The notes beneath the pieces are model-generated. The model saw only the letters and a program-made list of their open reading frames with translations. It did not search any database and was not told the origin of the DNA. This document shows, in pieces, positions 49,624-58,700 of a stretch of 64,000 nucleotides of DNA (positions are counted from its first letter, which is position 1; every line of letters begins with the position of its first letter). The DNA comes from Denitrovibrio acetiphilus DSM 12809 (GTDB taxonomy: Bacteria; Chrysiogenota; Deferribacteres; Deferribacterales; Geovibrionaceae): positions 3,038,001-3,102,000 of the forward strand of contig NC_013943.1 in the NCBI RefSeq assembly GCF_000025725.1, given 5' to 3'. A program made the position numbers and the translations under genes.

Positions 49624-51054
49624 ATGACAAAACTTAAGCAGAATTATAAGTTCCGTCAGGTGATGGATGTTATTGTTAATATGGTCAAAAATGAACTTCT
49701 TAACCCGGGGGATAAGGTGCCTTCTCTCCGAAGGATGAGTGAAGACCAGTCGGTTAGCATCTCAACTGTTATGCAGGCATATATGGAACTGGAGTCTGTG
49801 GGGATACTGGAGGCTAAGCCTCAGTCTGGTTTTTATGTTTCAAAGGGGAGCCTTAAGCCGAGAGAGCAGATAAGCAGAACAACCCCAAGCAAAAAACCCG
49901 TACGTGTTACGAAGAGCGAACATATACAGAAAGTGCTTCATGACATGATGGATCCCGATATTATCCCTTTAGGGTGTGCGATACCATCCGCTGACCTCCT
50001 GCCTCATAAGGAGCTTCTGGGGATAATGAAAAGAGTTCTGAACATGGAAAGGACAACTAACCTTGAATACGGCGATACTCAGGGGGATAAGTTTTTTCGT
50101 CAGCAGCTTGCGTATTATATGAATATGAACGGCAACGATGTTCACTCTGATAACATAATCGTTACAAACGGTGCTTCGGAAGGGATGTCCCTCGCTTTGC
50201 GTGCTCTGACAAGCCCGGGGGATCTTATCCTTATGGAATCACCCAGTTATTTCGGCTTTATGCATCTGCTTGAGACGAGCAAGGTGTTTGCTATGGAGCT
50301 TCCGACCTGTCCGGAATGGGGTATTGATCTGGATGATTTCTATCAGGCAGTTAAAAAATATGGAGTTAAGGCGTTTCTCACGCAGCCGAATTTCGGCAAT
50401 CCACTAGGGCACACCTATCCGGAAGAAGTTAAAAAAGAGATAGTTGAAATCTGTACAAGATACAACGTTCCTGTGATCGAAGACGATATAAACGGTGATT
50501 TTGCATTTAACGGCAAGAGAGGGAGCAACCTTAAGAAATATGATAAAGAGGGGAATGTTATACACATCTCTTCATTTTCCAAAACTCTCAGCTCGGGGAT
50601 GCGCATCGGGTGGATAGAAGCGGGGAAATATTTTGATGATATACTCAGGCAGAAGATAGCCAGCTCTCTTGCTACTAACGAAATAAACCAGCTCACCATT
50701 GCACACTATCTGGCATCAGGAAAGTATCCGAGACATCTGCGCAGAATGAATAATGCTATTAAGAATCAGGTGGAAAACTATAAAATGAAAATTTTTAAAT
50801 ACTTTCCGGAAGGCACAAAGGTGTCCGACCCTCAGGGCGGTTTTGTACTCTGGGTGGAGCTGCCTGATCAGGTTAATACAGATGAGATATTTATGAAAGC
50901 CGTGGAGGAGAATATATCTTTTACACCGGGCGGTATATTCAGTTCTCAGGAGCGTTATACAAACTGCATGAGGATAAATTGCGGCTTCCCCCTTGATGAG
51001 CGCATCGAAAGAGGTATCGAACGTCTGGGAGAAATGTGCCGCGGGTACCTTTAA
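49624..51054 (+). CDS. MocR-type (GntR-aminotransferase) transcriptional regulator
   Basis: A 476-residue regulator with an N-terminal GntR winged helix (~10-75; NPGDKVPSLRRMSEDQSVSISTV, ELESVGILEAKPQSGFYVS) fused to a fold-type I aminotransferase domain (~115-476). PLP-site motifs: NGASEGMSLAL, QPNFGNPLGHTY, EDDINGDFAF and SSFSKTLSSGMRIGW with the PLP Lys. Such proteins use PLP or an amino compound as effector. It probably controls the divergent DUF2917 gene and itself. Its 3' end overlaps murI (convergent) by 4 nt. Confidence 0.92.
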   Translation: MTKLKQNYKFRQVMDVIVNMVKNELLNPGDKVPSLRRMSEDQSVSISTVMQAYMELESVGILEAKPQSGFYVSKGSLKPREQISRTTPSKKPVRVTKSEHIQKVLHDMMDPDIIPLGCAIPSADLLPHKELLGIMKRVLNMERTTNLEYGDTQGDKFFRQQLAYYMNMNGNDVHSDNIIVTNGASEGMSLALRALTSPGDLILMESPSYFGFMHLLETSKVFAMELPTCPEWGIDLDDFYQAVKKYGVKAFLTQPNFGNPLGHTYPEEVKKEIVEICTRYNVPVIEDDINGDFAFNGKRGSNLKKYDKEGNVIHISSFSKTLSSGMRIGWIEAGKYFDDILRQKIASSLATNEINQLTIAHYLASGKYPRHLRRMNNAIKNQVENYKMKIFKYFPEGTKVSDPQGGFVLWVELPDQVNTDEIFMKAVEENISFTPGGIFSSQERYTNCMRINCGFPLDERIERGIERLGEMCRGYL

Positions 51055-51821
51055 GGTTTCAGGACAGCTTTCTTTGCGGTAATTCCGCCGGCAAGTATGT
51101 TTTTAAGGGTTTCAAATGCAGGGGACTCGTCCGTCAGGTATATCTCTCTTTTACTGTGCTGGTTTACATTTAGTTTGAGTTCGTTGATGCAGTCTATAAT
51201 TGCTTCGGAGCTGTCAACTATCTTTATGTCGGGGTAGAACTTCGCTATAACATTCTTTAGAAGAGGGTAGTGAGTGCATCCGAGAATGAGTGTATCTGCA
51301 CCCGTTGTCATCATGTTGTCCAGATAGTGCCTGACCACCATGTCAGCAATGTCTGTATCCACAAGCATCTCTTCCACTATGGGAACAAACAGAGGACATG
51401 CTGTTTGCGTAATCTCTACGTCACTGCGTATGGCTTTCAGCGCTTTCACATATGAACCGCTTCGTACTGTGGCGCGTGTGCCTATGACGCCTATCTTATT
51501 ATTTTCTGTTACCTGAAGGGCGCTATATGAACCTGGCTCAACAACCCCTATGACGTTCACTTTGAATTTTTTTCTGATATGGTCTATGGCATATGATGAT
51601 GCTGTGTTGCATGCAACAATAATAGTATCAATGTCGAAGTTGTCCACTAGAAAGCCGGCACACTGAAGACTGTAGTTTATGACTGTCTCCTGTGATCTGC
51701 TTCCGTATGGGACACGGGCTGTATCGCCCAGATAGTGCATGTCGAGTTCTGGAAAGTGCTCGCTTATAGTTTTGTAAACAGTTAGTCCGCCGACTCCGGA
51801 GTCGAAGATACCGATTGCCAA
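51051..51821 (-). CDS. murI: Glutamate racemase
   Basis: About 256 residues from a TTG start at 51821, chosen because GAGAGG lies 8 nt before it and it gives the expected N-terminus MAIGIFDSGVGGLTV; the frame extends further to 51869 without family sequence. Catalytic cysteines are in VACNTASS and LGCTHYP. It makes D-glutamate for peptidoglycan. It lies downstream of the LuxQ-like receptor gene on the same strand, 65 nt away. Confidence 0.95.
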   Translation of the reverse strand: MAIGIFDSGVGGLTVYKTISEHFPELDMHYLGDTARVPYGSRSQETVINYSLQCAGFLVDNFDIDTIIVACNTASSYAIDHIRKKFKVNVIGVVEPGSYSALQVTENNKIGVIGTRATVRSGSYVKALKAIRSDVEITQTACPLFVPIVEEMLVDTDIADMVVRHYLDNMMTTGADTLILGCTHYPLLKNVIAKFYPDIKIVDSSEAIIDCINELKLNVNQHSKREIYLTDESPAFETLKNILAGGITAKKAVLKP

Positions 51822-51886
51822 GTGAATAACCTCTCTGAAAATAAGGATTTGATAATAGCTCTTATGCAAACTGTTGGCAAGGGTGA

Positions 51887-54800
51887 TTATTTCCAGTTTC
51901 GTACGAACTCAAGGAACTCGTCGTAAGGCATCGGCTTGCCGTAGTAGTAGCCCTGAACGATGCTGCACCCCATATCTTTCAGCATATTAACCTGTGATTC
52001 TGTCTCCGCACCCTCAGCCACAACATTCAGCCCAAGGCTCTTTGACATGAGTATTACAGAAGAGACTATAGACTCACTATCAGTGTCAGAATCAATTTTG
52101 CTTATGTAGCTTCTGTCTATCTTTAATGTGCTGATCGGCATTTTTTTAAGATAGCCTATTGAGCTGTAGCCCGTTCCGAAGTCATCAATGGCAAACTTTA
52201 TATTAAGATTACTGATTTCGTTCATTATTCTGGATATTGTGGATAAATCTTCAGTAAAGATATTTTCAGTTATTTCAAATTCGACATTTCGGTTATTTAG
52301 TCCTGCTGTTTCAATTGACTTTTCTACAAACTCCACCAGTCCTTTTTTCATGAACTGGCGCAGGCTGAGATTTATGGCAATCTTAAGATCTGCAAAGCCT
52401 TCTTTATGCAGCTTTGCTGTGTCAGAGAGTGCCCTTTTCATAACCCATTCGCCTATAGGAAGTATAAGCCCGCTATCTTCTGACAGCGGGATGAATTTGT
52501 CCGGAGGGATAAAGCCAAGCTCAGGGTTGTGCCATCGCAGCAGTGCCTCCATGCCCATTACAGAATCTGTGGCGAGGTCAATTTTAGGTTGGTAATGGAG
52601 AGAAAATTCATCGTTTTCTATAGCTCTGTTCAGTTTGGACTCCATGATAAATCTGTCTCGGATAGTTTCATCAAGGCCATCGGTGTATAGTTGTATATTG
52701 TTTTTCCCCGTTTGTTTTGCCTGATACATTGCTATTTCGGCATTTTTTATTAGTTCAGAGGCTGTCAGCCCGTTATCAGGGTAGACTGATATGCCGGCAC
52801 TGGTCTGTATGAAAAGCTCATAGCCTTGAATGTGAAGAGGCTCAGAGATTCTTTTAGTAACATTCTTGACCATTTCAATTAATGCATCCTGATTTTTTAC
52901 CCCTGTGAAAAATACAGTAAATTCATCTCCGCTGAATCTCGCCGCCATATCCGGACCGTGGACAGTATTTCTTATCCTTTCTGCAATAATCTCCAAGACC
53001 TTGTCACCTGTTGTATGTCCCAGTGTGTCGTTCAGATTTTTAAACCTATCTAGATCGAGAAACATTATTCCTATGCACGAAGGAAGGTGGTTCTTAGGTA
53101 TCTGTTCGGCAAGCTTATCTGTGAAATATATTCTGTTTGGCAGTCCGGTGAGACTATCGTGTGTTGCCTGATATTTAATTTGCTCTTCATACCTTTTTTG
53201 TTCGGTTATGTCGTGCAGAACGCTGATGAATTCTGTAATTTCGCCCTCGCTATTTCTTATGCTTGAGCAGCTCATCAGTGTGGGGAATATTTCGCCGTCC
53301 TTTTTTTTCTGCCAGACTTCTCCGTCCCATTTGCCGTATTTAAAAAGGTTTTTCCAGAGGTCTTCGTAAAAATAGTCAGGATGAATACCCGGGCGGAACA
53401 TTCTGGCATTTTTGCCTATAATTTCTTCCTCGCTGTAGCCAGTGGTAGACGAGAAGGCTTTGTTGCACGAAACAATTTCTCCGTCTTTTTTTACAATCAT
53501 TATTCCGTCGAGAGTATTGTCAAAAACTTTTGATGCGAGCAAAGTTTTTTCCTCTGCATTTTTGATTTCTGTGATATCTATCCCCTGGAGAATTGTGCCG
53601 GCATATTTAGTGTCACTGAAAATATCTGTAATATTCCACAGAATATAGCTGTTTTCGCCGGACTCCCTGTGTGTTAAGGCAGATTCAAACTGTGCCGAGC
53701 TTGATACATCAGTATCGTTGTTCTCCAGTGCGACCTTTGCGTGGGGGAAGATATTGTATATGTGGCTGAGGTGTTTTCCAAGCATGTTCGAGCTGTCATA
53801 CCCTGACAGTTTCTCCAGTGCATTGTTGAAAAGCGTAATATTTCCGTTTCTGTCCCAGGTTGCTATCGGTGCCGCTGCATTGTTGATCAGCTTTTTCATA
53901 TATGCCTGAGCCTCTGTCAGGTCATAGTTGACATCTGCTATTGAACCGGCAAGAAGGTTAAACTCTGAGATTATGGATTTTTTGAACTGAATATTTTTGT
54001 TTCCGGACATAATTGCTTTTGTGTAGTCAACAAGCTTATAGAGTGATTTTACTGTAATTATATTGATCAGATATCCCATGACAATTGTGATAATAAAGAC
54101 TATGAGCATAGCAATGTAGCCCATTTTAATATTTTGTTTTTTTACATTTTCTATGAAATGGTCGGGGAGATTCTGGTAGAACTTTAAGTCTACTCCTCCG
54201 GCTCCCAGCCTTATATCAGAGCAGAATGAAACCTCTTCGCTGGTGAAATTCACGCTGTTAGCATTGTAGCATGTTTGGATAATTTGCTTTTCTGAGCGTT
54301 TTATATTACCAGCTATTATGCTGTCTCCGTATACTAATGCCGCTTCGGATATGTCTGTTGCCTGCATTATCTCTTCTATTATTTCAGATGCACTGTTCAG
54401 GACTATCCCTGTGTATAGATATCCGGCTAATTCCCCTGTTTTCCTACTGATGACTTTTGCAGATCCTGAGAGAGCGACTAATATCCCGCTGCTTGACTCA
54501 GACTGTATTACCCGTATCCCTTCACGGAGGAAACGTCCGTTTGCTGTCATGTAGTCTACGATGTGGCTGGTATCGTAGAAAGGCGTGCTGGCGTCAAAAA
54601 GATACTTTCCGTCAGCAGACTGGAAAAAGAATATGTCGATATCTTTTGCAAAAGAATGATCATATATTTCCATTATTTCTGCTTCGAAGGTTTCAATGTC
54701 TCCCTGGGTGTATGCTCTTACTACATCGGCAAAAACGTACTCGATATCATCAATAGTGTTGGTTAGTATGGCAGATTTTTTGTCCAGAATCATAGTTGCT

Positions 54801-54946
54801 ATGCGGGAGTTCATTTTAATGATTTCTGTCGTTTTATTCATAAATGATTTACGGGTGAATTTATCACCCATGAGGAACATAGGCGCAGAGAGTGCCACGG
54901 ACATTATTACTATTGCCAGTATAAAAAAATAACTCAAGTTTCGCAT
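51887..54946 (-). CDS. LuxQ-like membrane receptor with PAS-PAS-GGDEF-EAL output
   Basis: A 1019-residue receptor. TM helix ~5-26, periplasmic domain ~28-275, TM helix ~276-298, short HAMP-like region, PAS (~350-465), PAS (~470-590), GGDEF (~592-765) and EAL (~770-1019). GGDEF site is FSGDEF (672-676), with no RxxD inhibitory site (HGPD instead). The EAL site is EALLRW at 800, with DDFGTGYSS and QGYYYGKP kept, so both enzyme domains look usable. The periplasmic part, notably KTGELAGYLYTGIVLNSASE and AALVYGDSIIAG, resembles the LuxQ sensor region (STGEVLGFSFNAVVLDNN). It follows a LuxP gene but is separated by an IS; the ATG and first four residues (MRNL) lie in the IS terminal repeat, and no good ribosome site precedes it. 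Confidence 0.88.
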   Translation of the reverse strand: MRNLSYFFILAIVIMSVALSAPMFLMGDKFTRKSFMNKTTEIIKMNSRIATMILDKKSAILTNTIDDIEYVFADVVRAYTQGDIETFEAEIMEIYDHSFAKDIDIFFFQSADGKYLFDASTPFYDTSHIVDYMTANGRFLREGIRVIQSESSSGILVALSGSAKVISRKTGELAGYLYTGIVLNSASEIIEEIMQATDISEAALVYGDSIIAGNIKRSEKQIIQTCYNANSVNFTSEEVSFCSDIRLGAGGVDLKFYQNLPDHFIENVKKQNIKMGYIAMLIVFIITIVMGYLINIITVKSLYKLVDYTKAIMSGNKNIQFKKSIISEFNLLAGSIADVNYDLTEAQAYMKKLINNAAAPIATWDRNGNITLFNNALEKLSGYDSSNMLGKHLSHIYNIFPHAKVALENNDTDVSSSAQFESALTHRESGENSYILWNITDIFSDTKYAGTILQGIDITEIKNAEEKTLLASKVFDNTLDGIMIVKKDGEIVSCNKAFSSTTGYSEEEIIGKNARMFRPGIHPDYFYEDLWKNLFKYGKWDGEVWQKKKDGEIFPTLMSCSSIRNSEGEITEFISVLHDITEQKRYEEQIKYQATHDSLTGLPNRIYFTDKLAEQIPKNHLPSCIGIMFLDLDRFKNLNDTLGHTTGDKVLEIIAERIRNTVHGPDMAARFSGDEFTVFFTGVKNQDALIEMVKNVTKRISEPLHIQGYELFIQTSAGISVYPDNGLTASELIKNAEIAMYQAKQTGKNNIQLYTDGLDETIRDRFIMESKLNRAIENDEFSLHYQPKIDLATDSVMGMEALLRWHNPELGFIPPDKFIPLSEDSGLILPIGEWVMKRALSDTAKLHKEGFADLKIAINLSLRQFMKKGLVEFVEKSIETAGLNNRNVEFEITENIFTEDLSTISRIMNEISNLNIKFAIDDFGTGYSSIGYLKKMPISTLKIDRSYISKIDSDTDSESIVSSVILMSKSLGLNVVAEGAETESQVNMLKDMGCSIVQGYYYGKPMPYDEFLEFVRNWK

Positions 54947-54948
54947 CT
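54933..54948 (+). repeat. Left terminal inverted repeat of IS4-family element
   Basis: 16 bp, perfect inverted match to 56443-56458. On the - strand it contains the ATG (54944-54946) now used by the GGDEF-EAL receptor gene. Confidence 0.9.
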
Positions 54949-54990
54949 CGTATCTTTGCGCTAACTTATTGTTATAGTTAATATAATAAT

Positions 54991-55056
54991 AGAAAAAGTC
55001 TCACATAAATGGTATATTGATTTTCGAAGAACAATTACATCTAGGAGACTTTTTCT
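54991..55056 (+). promoter_or_regulatory. Inverted repeat covering the transposase ribosome-binding site
   Basis: AGAAAAAGTCTC (54991-55002) and GAGACTTTTTCT (55045-55056), 12 bp perfect, 42-nt loop, ending at the transposase ATG (55057). The right arm includes AGGAG (55043-55047), so in RNA the hairpin would hide the ribosome site. Promoter-like TTGCGC (54956) / TAATAT (54979) or TATAAT (54982-54987) would start transcripts at about the left arm. Confidence 0.6.
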
Positions 55057-56457
55057 ATGTTTGAGAATAAATCAATACAAACCGAAGTTCAAGCGGCATT
55101 ATGGAAAGAATTTGAGATATTCCGAGTAATAAGGGCTCTGCAGCTGCGTACAATTGCCTATAGGTGCGGTATCTCAAAGAATCAGGGCGTTGAACCGTTT
55201 TCTGTTCTTATTGCCTTGGTTTTTCTGACGTTTCTCGGCAAAAGCGTTCACCATTTTGTTTCCCACTGCCGGAATAGCTTATTCGATTTAGGCGGTAAAG
55301 ATGTTTTTTATCGTTTAAGTACACGTACAAGTATCAATTGGCGACGTTTTATGATGGATATATCGTTAAGGGTGATCAAGCATTTTAAATCATTCAGCAG
55401 CTGGCAACAGCGTGTTCTTGTCATTGATGACACAGTGATTCCGAAAGCCGGTAAGAAGATTGAAGAAGTCTCCTGGGTGTTTGACCATAGCAAAGGTAAA
55501 AGCGTGAAAGGCTTCAGTGCTGTTGTACTTGGCTGGAGTGATCGTTCGTCATTTGTTCCTGTAGATTTTGCTTTGCAGCGGAGCAGCAGAAAAGTATTCA
55601 ACCAATCGACAGAGACTGAAATGGATAAGCGGATGCTGGCGTGGCATCGTAGACAGGAAGCAGTAAAAGACAAACCAACACTGGTAAAAGAAATGCTCAA
55701 ACGGGCGAAACAGAAAGGGCTGGATGCAGGAGCGGTTCTGTTTGACAGCTGGTACTGTACGCCGAAGCTTGTTTCATCAATCTTTCATGAGATAGGCTAT
55801 GACGTGATTGCCATGCTTAAAACTACACCGACATTAACTGTTGTATTAAATGGCAAGGTATACTCAACCAAACGCTTATGGGAATGCGTTGTTCCAGCTT
55901 TAAAGAAAGAAACAGTTACTATTGGTAAAGACAGGGTATTTGTATCATCCACTAATGCTTTTTTCGGTGAAACTCTTGTTAAGCTTGTCTTCTGTCAGCC
56001 ATCAGAGAAAAGTAAATCGAAGAAGCCTATTATTCTGCTGTCAACGGATACCTCTTTGACATCGGCAAAAATAATTGAAACCTATGGGCAACGATGGGCG
56101 GTGGAAGTACTGTTTAAAGAAGCTAAGAGCAAGCTCTTCTTTGGGAAAAATCAATCCAGAAGCTTTGAGGCTAACATTTGCTTCCTGACACTGTCACTCG
56201 TTAGGTTTATCATTCTGAGCTATATGGAACGGATAAATGGTGATTTCCGTCACAAAGGCAGTCTGTATGAGGGTTTACGTTATGAAGTTGAAGAACTGAA
56301 CATTCTGGCGTTTATGGAAAAATTCATAAACCAACTATTATCGATAATTGATGGTGCAAAAGAAACATTCGCATTTTTTATGGATAAATTAACTGGGATT
56401 CAAGAAATGGTAAGGCATTCTATCCAAAATTTACTATTTCAAAGATGCGAAACTTGA
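55057..56457 (+). CDS. IS4-family DDE transposase
   Basis: A 466-residue transposase. First catalytic Asp in VIDDTVIPKAGKK, second in VLFDSWYCTPK, and the IS4 signature Y-x2-R-x3-E-x6-K is exact in YGQRWAVEVLFKEAK. The frame is intact and the product ends QRCET in the right terminal repeat. Start ATG follows AGGAG with 9-nt spacing. It is the only mobile gene in the window. Confidence 0.95.
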   Translation: MFENKSIQTEVQAALWKEFEIFRVIRALQLRTIAYRCGISKNQGVEPFSVLIALVFLTFLGKSVHHFVSHCRNSLFDLGGKDVFYRLSTRTSINWRRFMMDISLRVIKHFKSFSSWQQRVLVIDDTVIPKAGKKIEEVSWVFDHSKGKSVKGFSAVVLGWSDRSSFVPVDFALQRSSRKVFNQSTETEMDKRMLAWHRRQEAVKDKPTLVKEMLKRAKQKGLDAGAVLFDSWYCTPKLVSSIFHEIGYDVIAMLKTTPTLTVVLNGKVYSTKRLWECVVPALKKETVTIGKDRVFVSSTNAFFGETLVKLVFCQPSEKSKSKKPIILLSTDTSLTSAKIIETYGQRWAVEVLFKEAKSKLFFGKNQSRSFEANICFLTLSLVRFIILSYMERINGDFRHKGSLYEGLRYEVEELNILAFMEKFINQLLSIIDGAKETFAFFMDKLTGIQEMVRHSIQNLLFQRCET

Positions 56458-56458
56458 G
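56443..56458 (-). repeat. Right terminal inverted repeat of IS4-family element
   Basis: 16 bp, perfect inverted match to 54933-54948; followed by the AAAATAA duplication. It overlaps the 3' end of the transposase gene. Confidence 0.9.
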
Positions 56459-56490
56459 AAAATAAGAAAGTCTTAGACCATAGGTCTTGT

Positions 56491-57588
56491 TTATTTGTCT
56501 GAGTATCTTAGTGCCCTCGCTCTAAGGTTGTCTATCATCTCTGTGGACATTGAATTTGTTACCATTACAAATTTTCCGCTGAATATTTGTGGAACCTGTT
56601 CAGGTGTTCCTTCCATGTCAAGGCGTATCGCTTCAGCTATTGCTATGCCGTTGTCATCATTCATGCGCATAACGGTAAAATCAAGTTTTCTTCTTTTGAT
56701 AAGATCCAGCTCTGCCGCAGTGCCGCCCCAGCCACTCACGAGAACCTGACCTGTGCGCCCTGCATCTTCTACAGCTTTTAAAGCGCCCAGTGCTATGTCC
56801 GTGGAACATGCATAGAAGAATGACAGATCGTCAAATCTGGACAGAGCAGATGCCGCCGCCTTATAGGTTTTGTCCGGGTCAAAGTCTGTATAGAATTTTG
56901 CAGCGGGGATCAGCCCTTTTGCAAGGCTGTACTTTTCAAAACCGCCGCCTCTCTGGGAGCTTACTGCCCCTTTGGAACCATATAGCATAACATACTTTCC
57001 ACCCTTTGGGTAAATGTAGCTGTAATGTTCGGACAACATCCTAGCCCCCTGCAAGTGGTCAAACCCGACATACATGAAAGGCTGATAATTATCCCATTTT
57101 TTCAGAGGTGTTGTCAGGTTTTGTATGATGACCTTCGGTTTGCCTTTCGCAAGAATGCCATCCATAAGCCTTCGTATGCTGTTGCTGTCCGCTGATACGG
57201 CAAGATAGTCTACATCGTTACTAGCTGCTTTTGTGAGCTGTAGCGCCTGAAGGCGATAATCACCGGATGGTTTACTGTAGTATTTGAGCAGTTCATATCG
57301 GATTCCAAGCTCGTTGAGTCTTTCTCCCATAGCCTTAACACTGTCGTGCCAATAGCTGGAGTTTTGTATTGCAGGGTAAACAACAGCTATCCTGACAGGC
57401 TTTTGCTGGCGGAATCTAATAGGTTTGCCATCATCAGACACGATATTAGAGAACTGCTCAGAAACAGCTTTCTGTTGAGGATATTTTTTAAAATATTCGC
57501 TGATAGTATAAATATCGGGCGCATCGAAACAGTGCCCTGCAGCAGAAACCAAATAAAGAAGTAGTATTAATGCTCCTCTAATAAACAT
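56491..57588 (-). CDS. luxP: LuxP-type periplasmic autoinducer-2 binding protein
   Basis: A 365-residue exported protein (signal peptide ~1-18), the same length as Vibrio harveyi LuxP, and clearly similar along its length (shared blocks: QPFMYVGFDH vs QPFLYVGFDH, YACSTDIALGA vs YACSTDVALGA, VMRMNDD, RYSD end). The AI-2 contacts of LuxP are all kept: Q75, S77, W80, N157, R213, T263, D264, W287, R308 (Vibrio Q77, S79, W82, N159, R215, T266, D267, W289, R310). In Vibrio, LuxP binds borate-AI-2 and acts through the kinase LuxQ. Here the next gene is a LuxQ-like GGDEF-EAL receptor, separated by an IS. It lies 14 nt after a membrane-protein gene. Confidence 0.93.
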   Translation of the reverse strand: MFIRGALILLLYLVSAAGHCFDAPDIYTISEYFKKYPQQKAVSEQFSNIVSDDGKPIRFRQQKPVRIAVVYPAIQNSSYWHDSVKAMGERLNELGIRYELLKYYSKPSGDYRLQALQLTKAASNDVDYLAVSADSNSIRRLMDGILAKGKPKVIIQNLTTPLKKWDNYQPFMYVGFDHLQGARMLSEHYSYIYPKGGKYVMLYGSKGAVSSQRGGGFEKYSLAKGLIPAAKFYTDFDPDKTYKAAASALSRFDDLSFFYACSTDIALGALKAVEDAGRTGQVLVSGWGGTAAELDLIKRRKLDFTVMRMNDDNGIAIAEAIRLDMEGTPEQVPQIFSGKFVMVTNSMSTEMIDNLRARALRYSDK

Positions 57589-57602
57589 TCGTGCTCCTCA
57601 TG

Positions 57603-58700
57603 TCAGAAATTCTTGATCCTGTAGTTCCCTTTTGAAAAGAAGACTGCAAACAGGAATATCAGGTATGCAATCAGTGTCGGTATTACAAAAGATACGTTAA
57701 AGAAAGCCATAGGAGCCAGCAGTGCAACTATCAGCCAGTGCAGGGCAATTGCCGGACCAGAATGCAGCATAATAGGGAAGTCTTTAAATCTGCATATTAC
57801 CGCCAGTCCGCTTATGTTCCAGCCGTACAGGGCGAGTGTCCTGTGGTATGTTATTGTAAGATCTCTGTAAAAAGGGTCAGTGTATCCGTATGCGTAAATC
57901 AGTATGTAGAGAACACCGGTTACAGATGTCATAAGCAGAAAGACGATCCCTGATGTCAGATATGCTTTCTGCTGCTCTTTTATGCCGAGCCGTATGTAAA
58001 GGTATAAAACGCATGACACAGATATGAAGAGCATTACAGATATTGCCAGCTCAAGATAAATTGCCTCAAAAAGTATAAAAACGAAAAAAACTATTACCCC
58101 CATAGTGATAGTCCAGAAGCTGATAACTTTCATGTCGCGATATACGGTGTTTGGTGCTTTGTGCATTGTGGTGAACATCACGCTGAGGGATATGAGTGAA
58201 ACCGGAAATGAAAACCCCAGAAAAAACGTGTTCAGGGTGAGTTTTTCAGAGTGTATGAATGTGTAATATTCCTGGTTAACTATTGCAGATATAGAAATCA
58301 GAAGACCTATGGAAAGGCACAGTAGTGATGCGTGGTGGAATTTCTGTGCTGTGGGAACCTTTCTGGTGAAAAAGTCCCATGGGAAAAAGCTGAATTTTAT
58401 ATTTCGTACGGATTCCACTATCCCGAAAAGAATAAGCGATATTGCTATCGCAAGGGCGTAATACTCAAAGAAAGCAAGAAAAGCATAAACGAAAGAAAGC
58501 AGGAAAAAAGCATACAGACGTTTTGTCATTTTGCCCTTATCCATTGTAAAATATAAGATTATGGTGCCGCCTGTGCATAGATTGAACAGGAAAATGTGCA
58601 GCCTCTCAAAGTTGTAATCAGCTATGAAGTGATGCATAAAACCGAAAGAAAGGGCGATAGTCATTGTAAGCATAAATGTTATGCGCAGAGCTATACTCAT
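57603..58700 (-). CDS. Polytopic membrane protein of unknown function
   Basis: A 365-residue protein with about ten hydrophobic helices and no signal peptide beyond the first helix. No family recognised; HH pairs (FMHHFIADY, KFHHASLLC) and conserved-looking VPTAQKFHH lie in loops. A possible quinol- or NnrS-like pattern was considered but not supported. It overlaps the epimerase gene by 4 nt and precedes luxP by 14 nt, so all three are probably one transcript. Confidence 0.75.
   Translation of the reverse strand: MSIALRITFMLTMTIALSFGFMHHFIADYNFERLHIFLFNLCTGGTIILYFTMDKGKMTKRLYAFFLLSFVYAFLAFFEYYALAIAISLILFGIVESVRNIKFSFFPWDFFTRKVPTAQKFHHASLLCLSIGLLISISAIVNQEYYTFIHSEKLTLNTFFLGFSFPVSLISLSVMFTTMHKAPNTVYRDMKVISFWTITMGVIVFFVFILFEAIYLELAISVMLFISVSCVLYLYIRLGIKEQQKAYLTSGIVFLLMTSVTGVLYILIYAYGYTDPFYRDLTITYHRTLALYGWNISGLAVICRFKDFPIMLHSGPAIALHWLIVALLAPMAFFNVSFVIPTLIAYLIFLFAVFFSKGNYRIKNF

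Larger units (their letters stand above)
54933..56458. mobile_element. IS4-family insertion sequence (complete)
   Basis: A 1526-bp element with 16-bp perfect terminal inverted repeats (CTCAAGTTTCGCATCT at 54933-54948; its complement at 56443-56458) and a 7-bp direct repeat AAAATAA on both sides (54926-54932 and 56459-56465), taken as target duplication. It carries one intact transposase gene. It is inserted between luxP and the luxQ-like receptor gene, which run on the opposite strand. Confidence 0.9.

Noticed and set aside
51822-51869. Extended start of glutamate racemase at 51869
   Set aside because: The added 16 residues are not part of the family; TTG 51821 has GAGAGG and gives the standard N-terminus.
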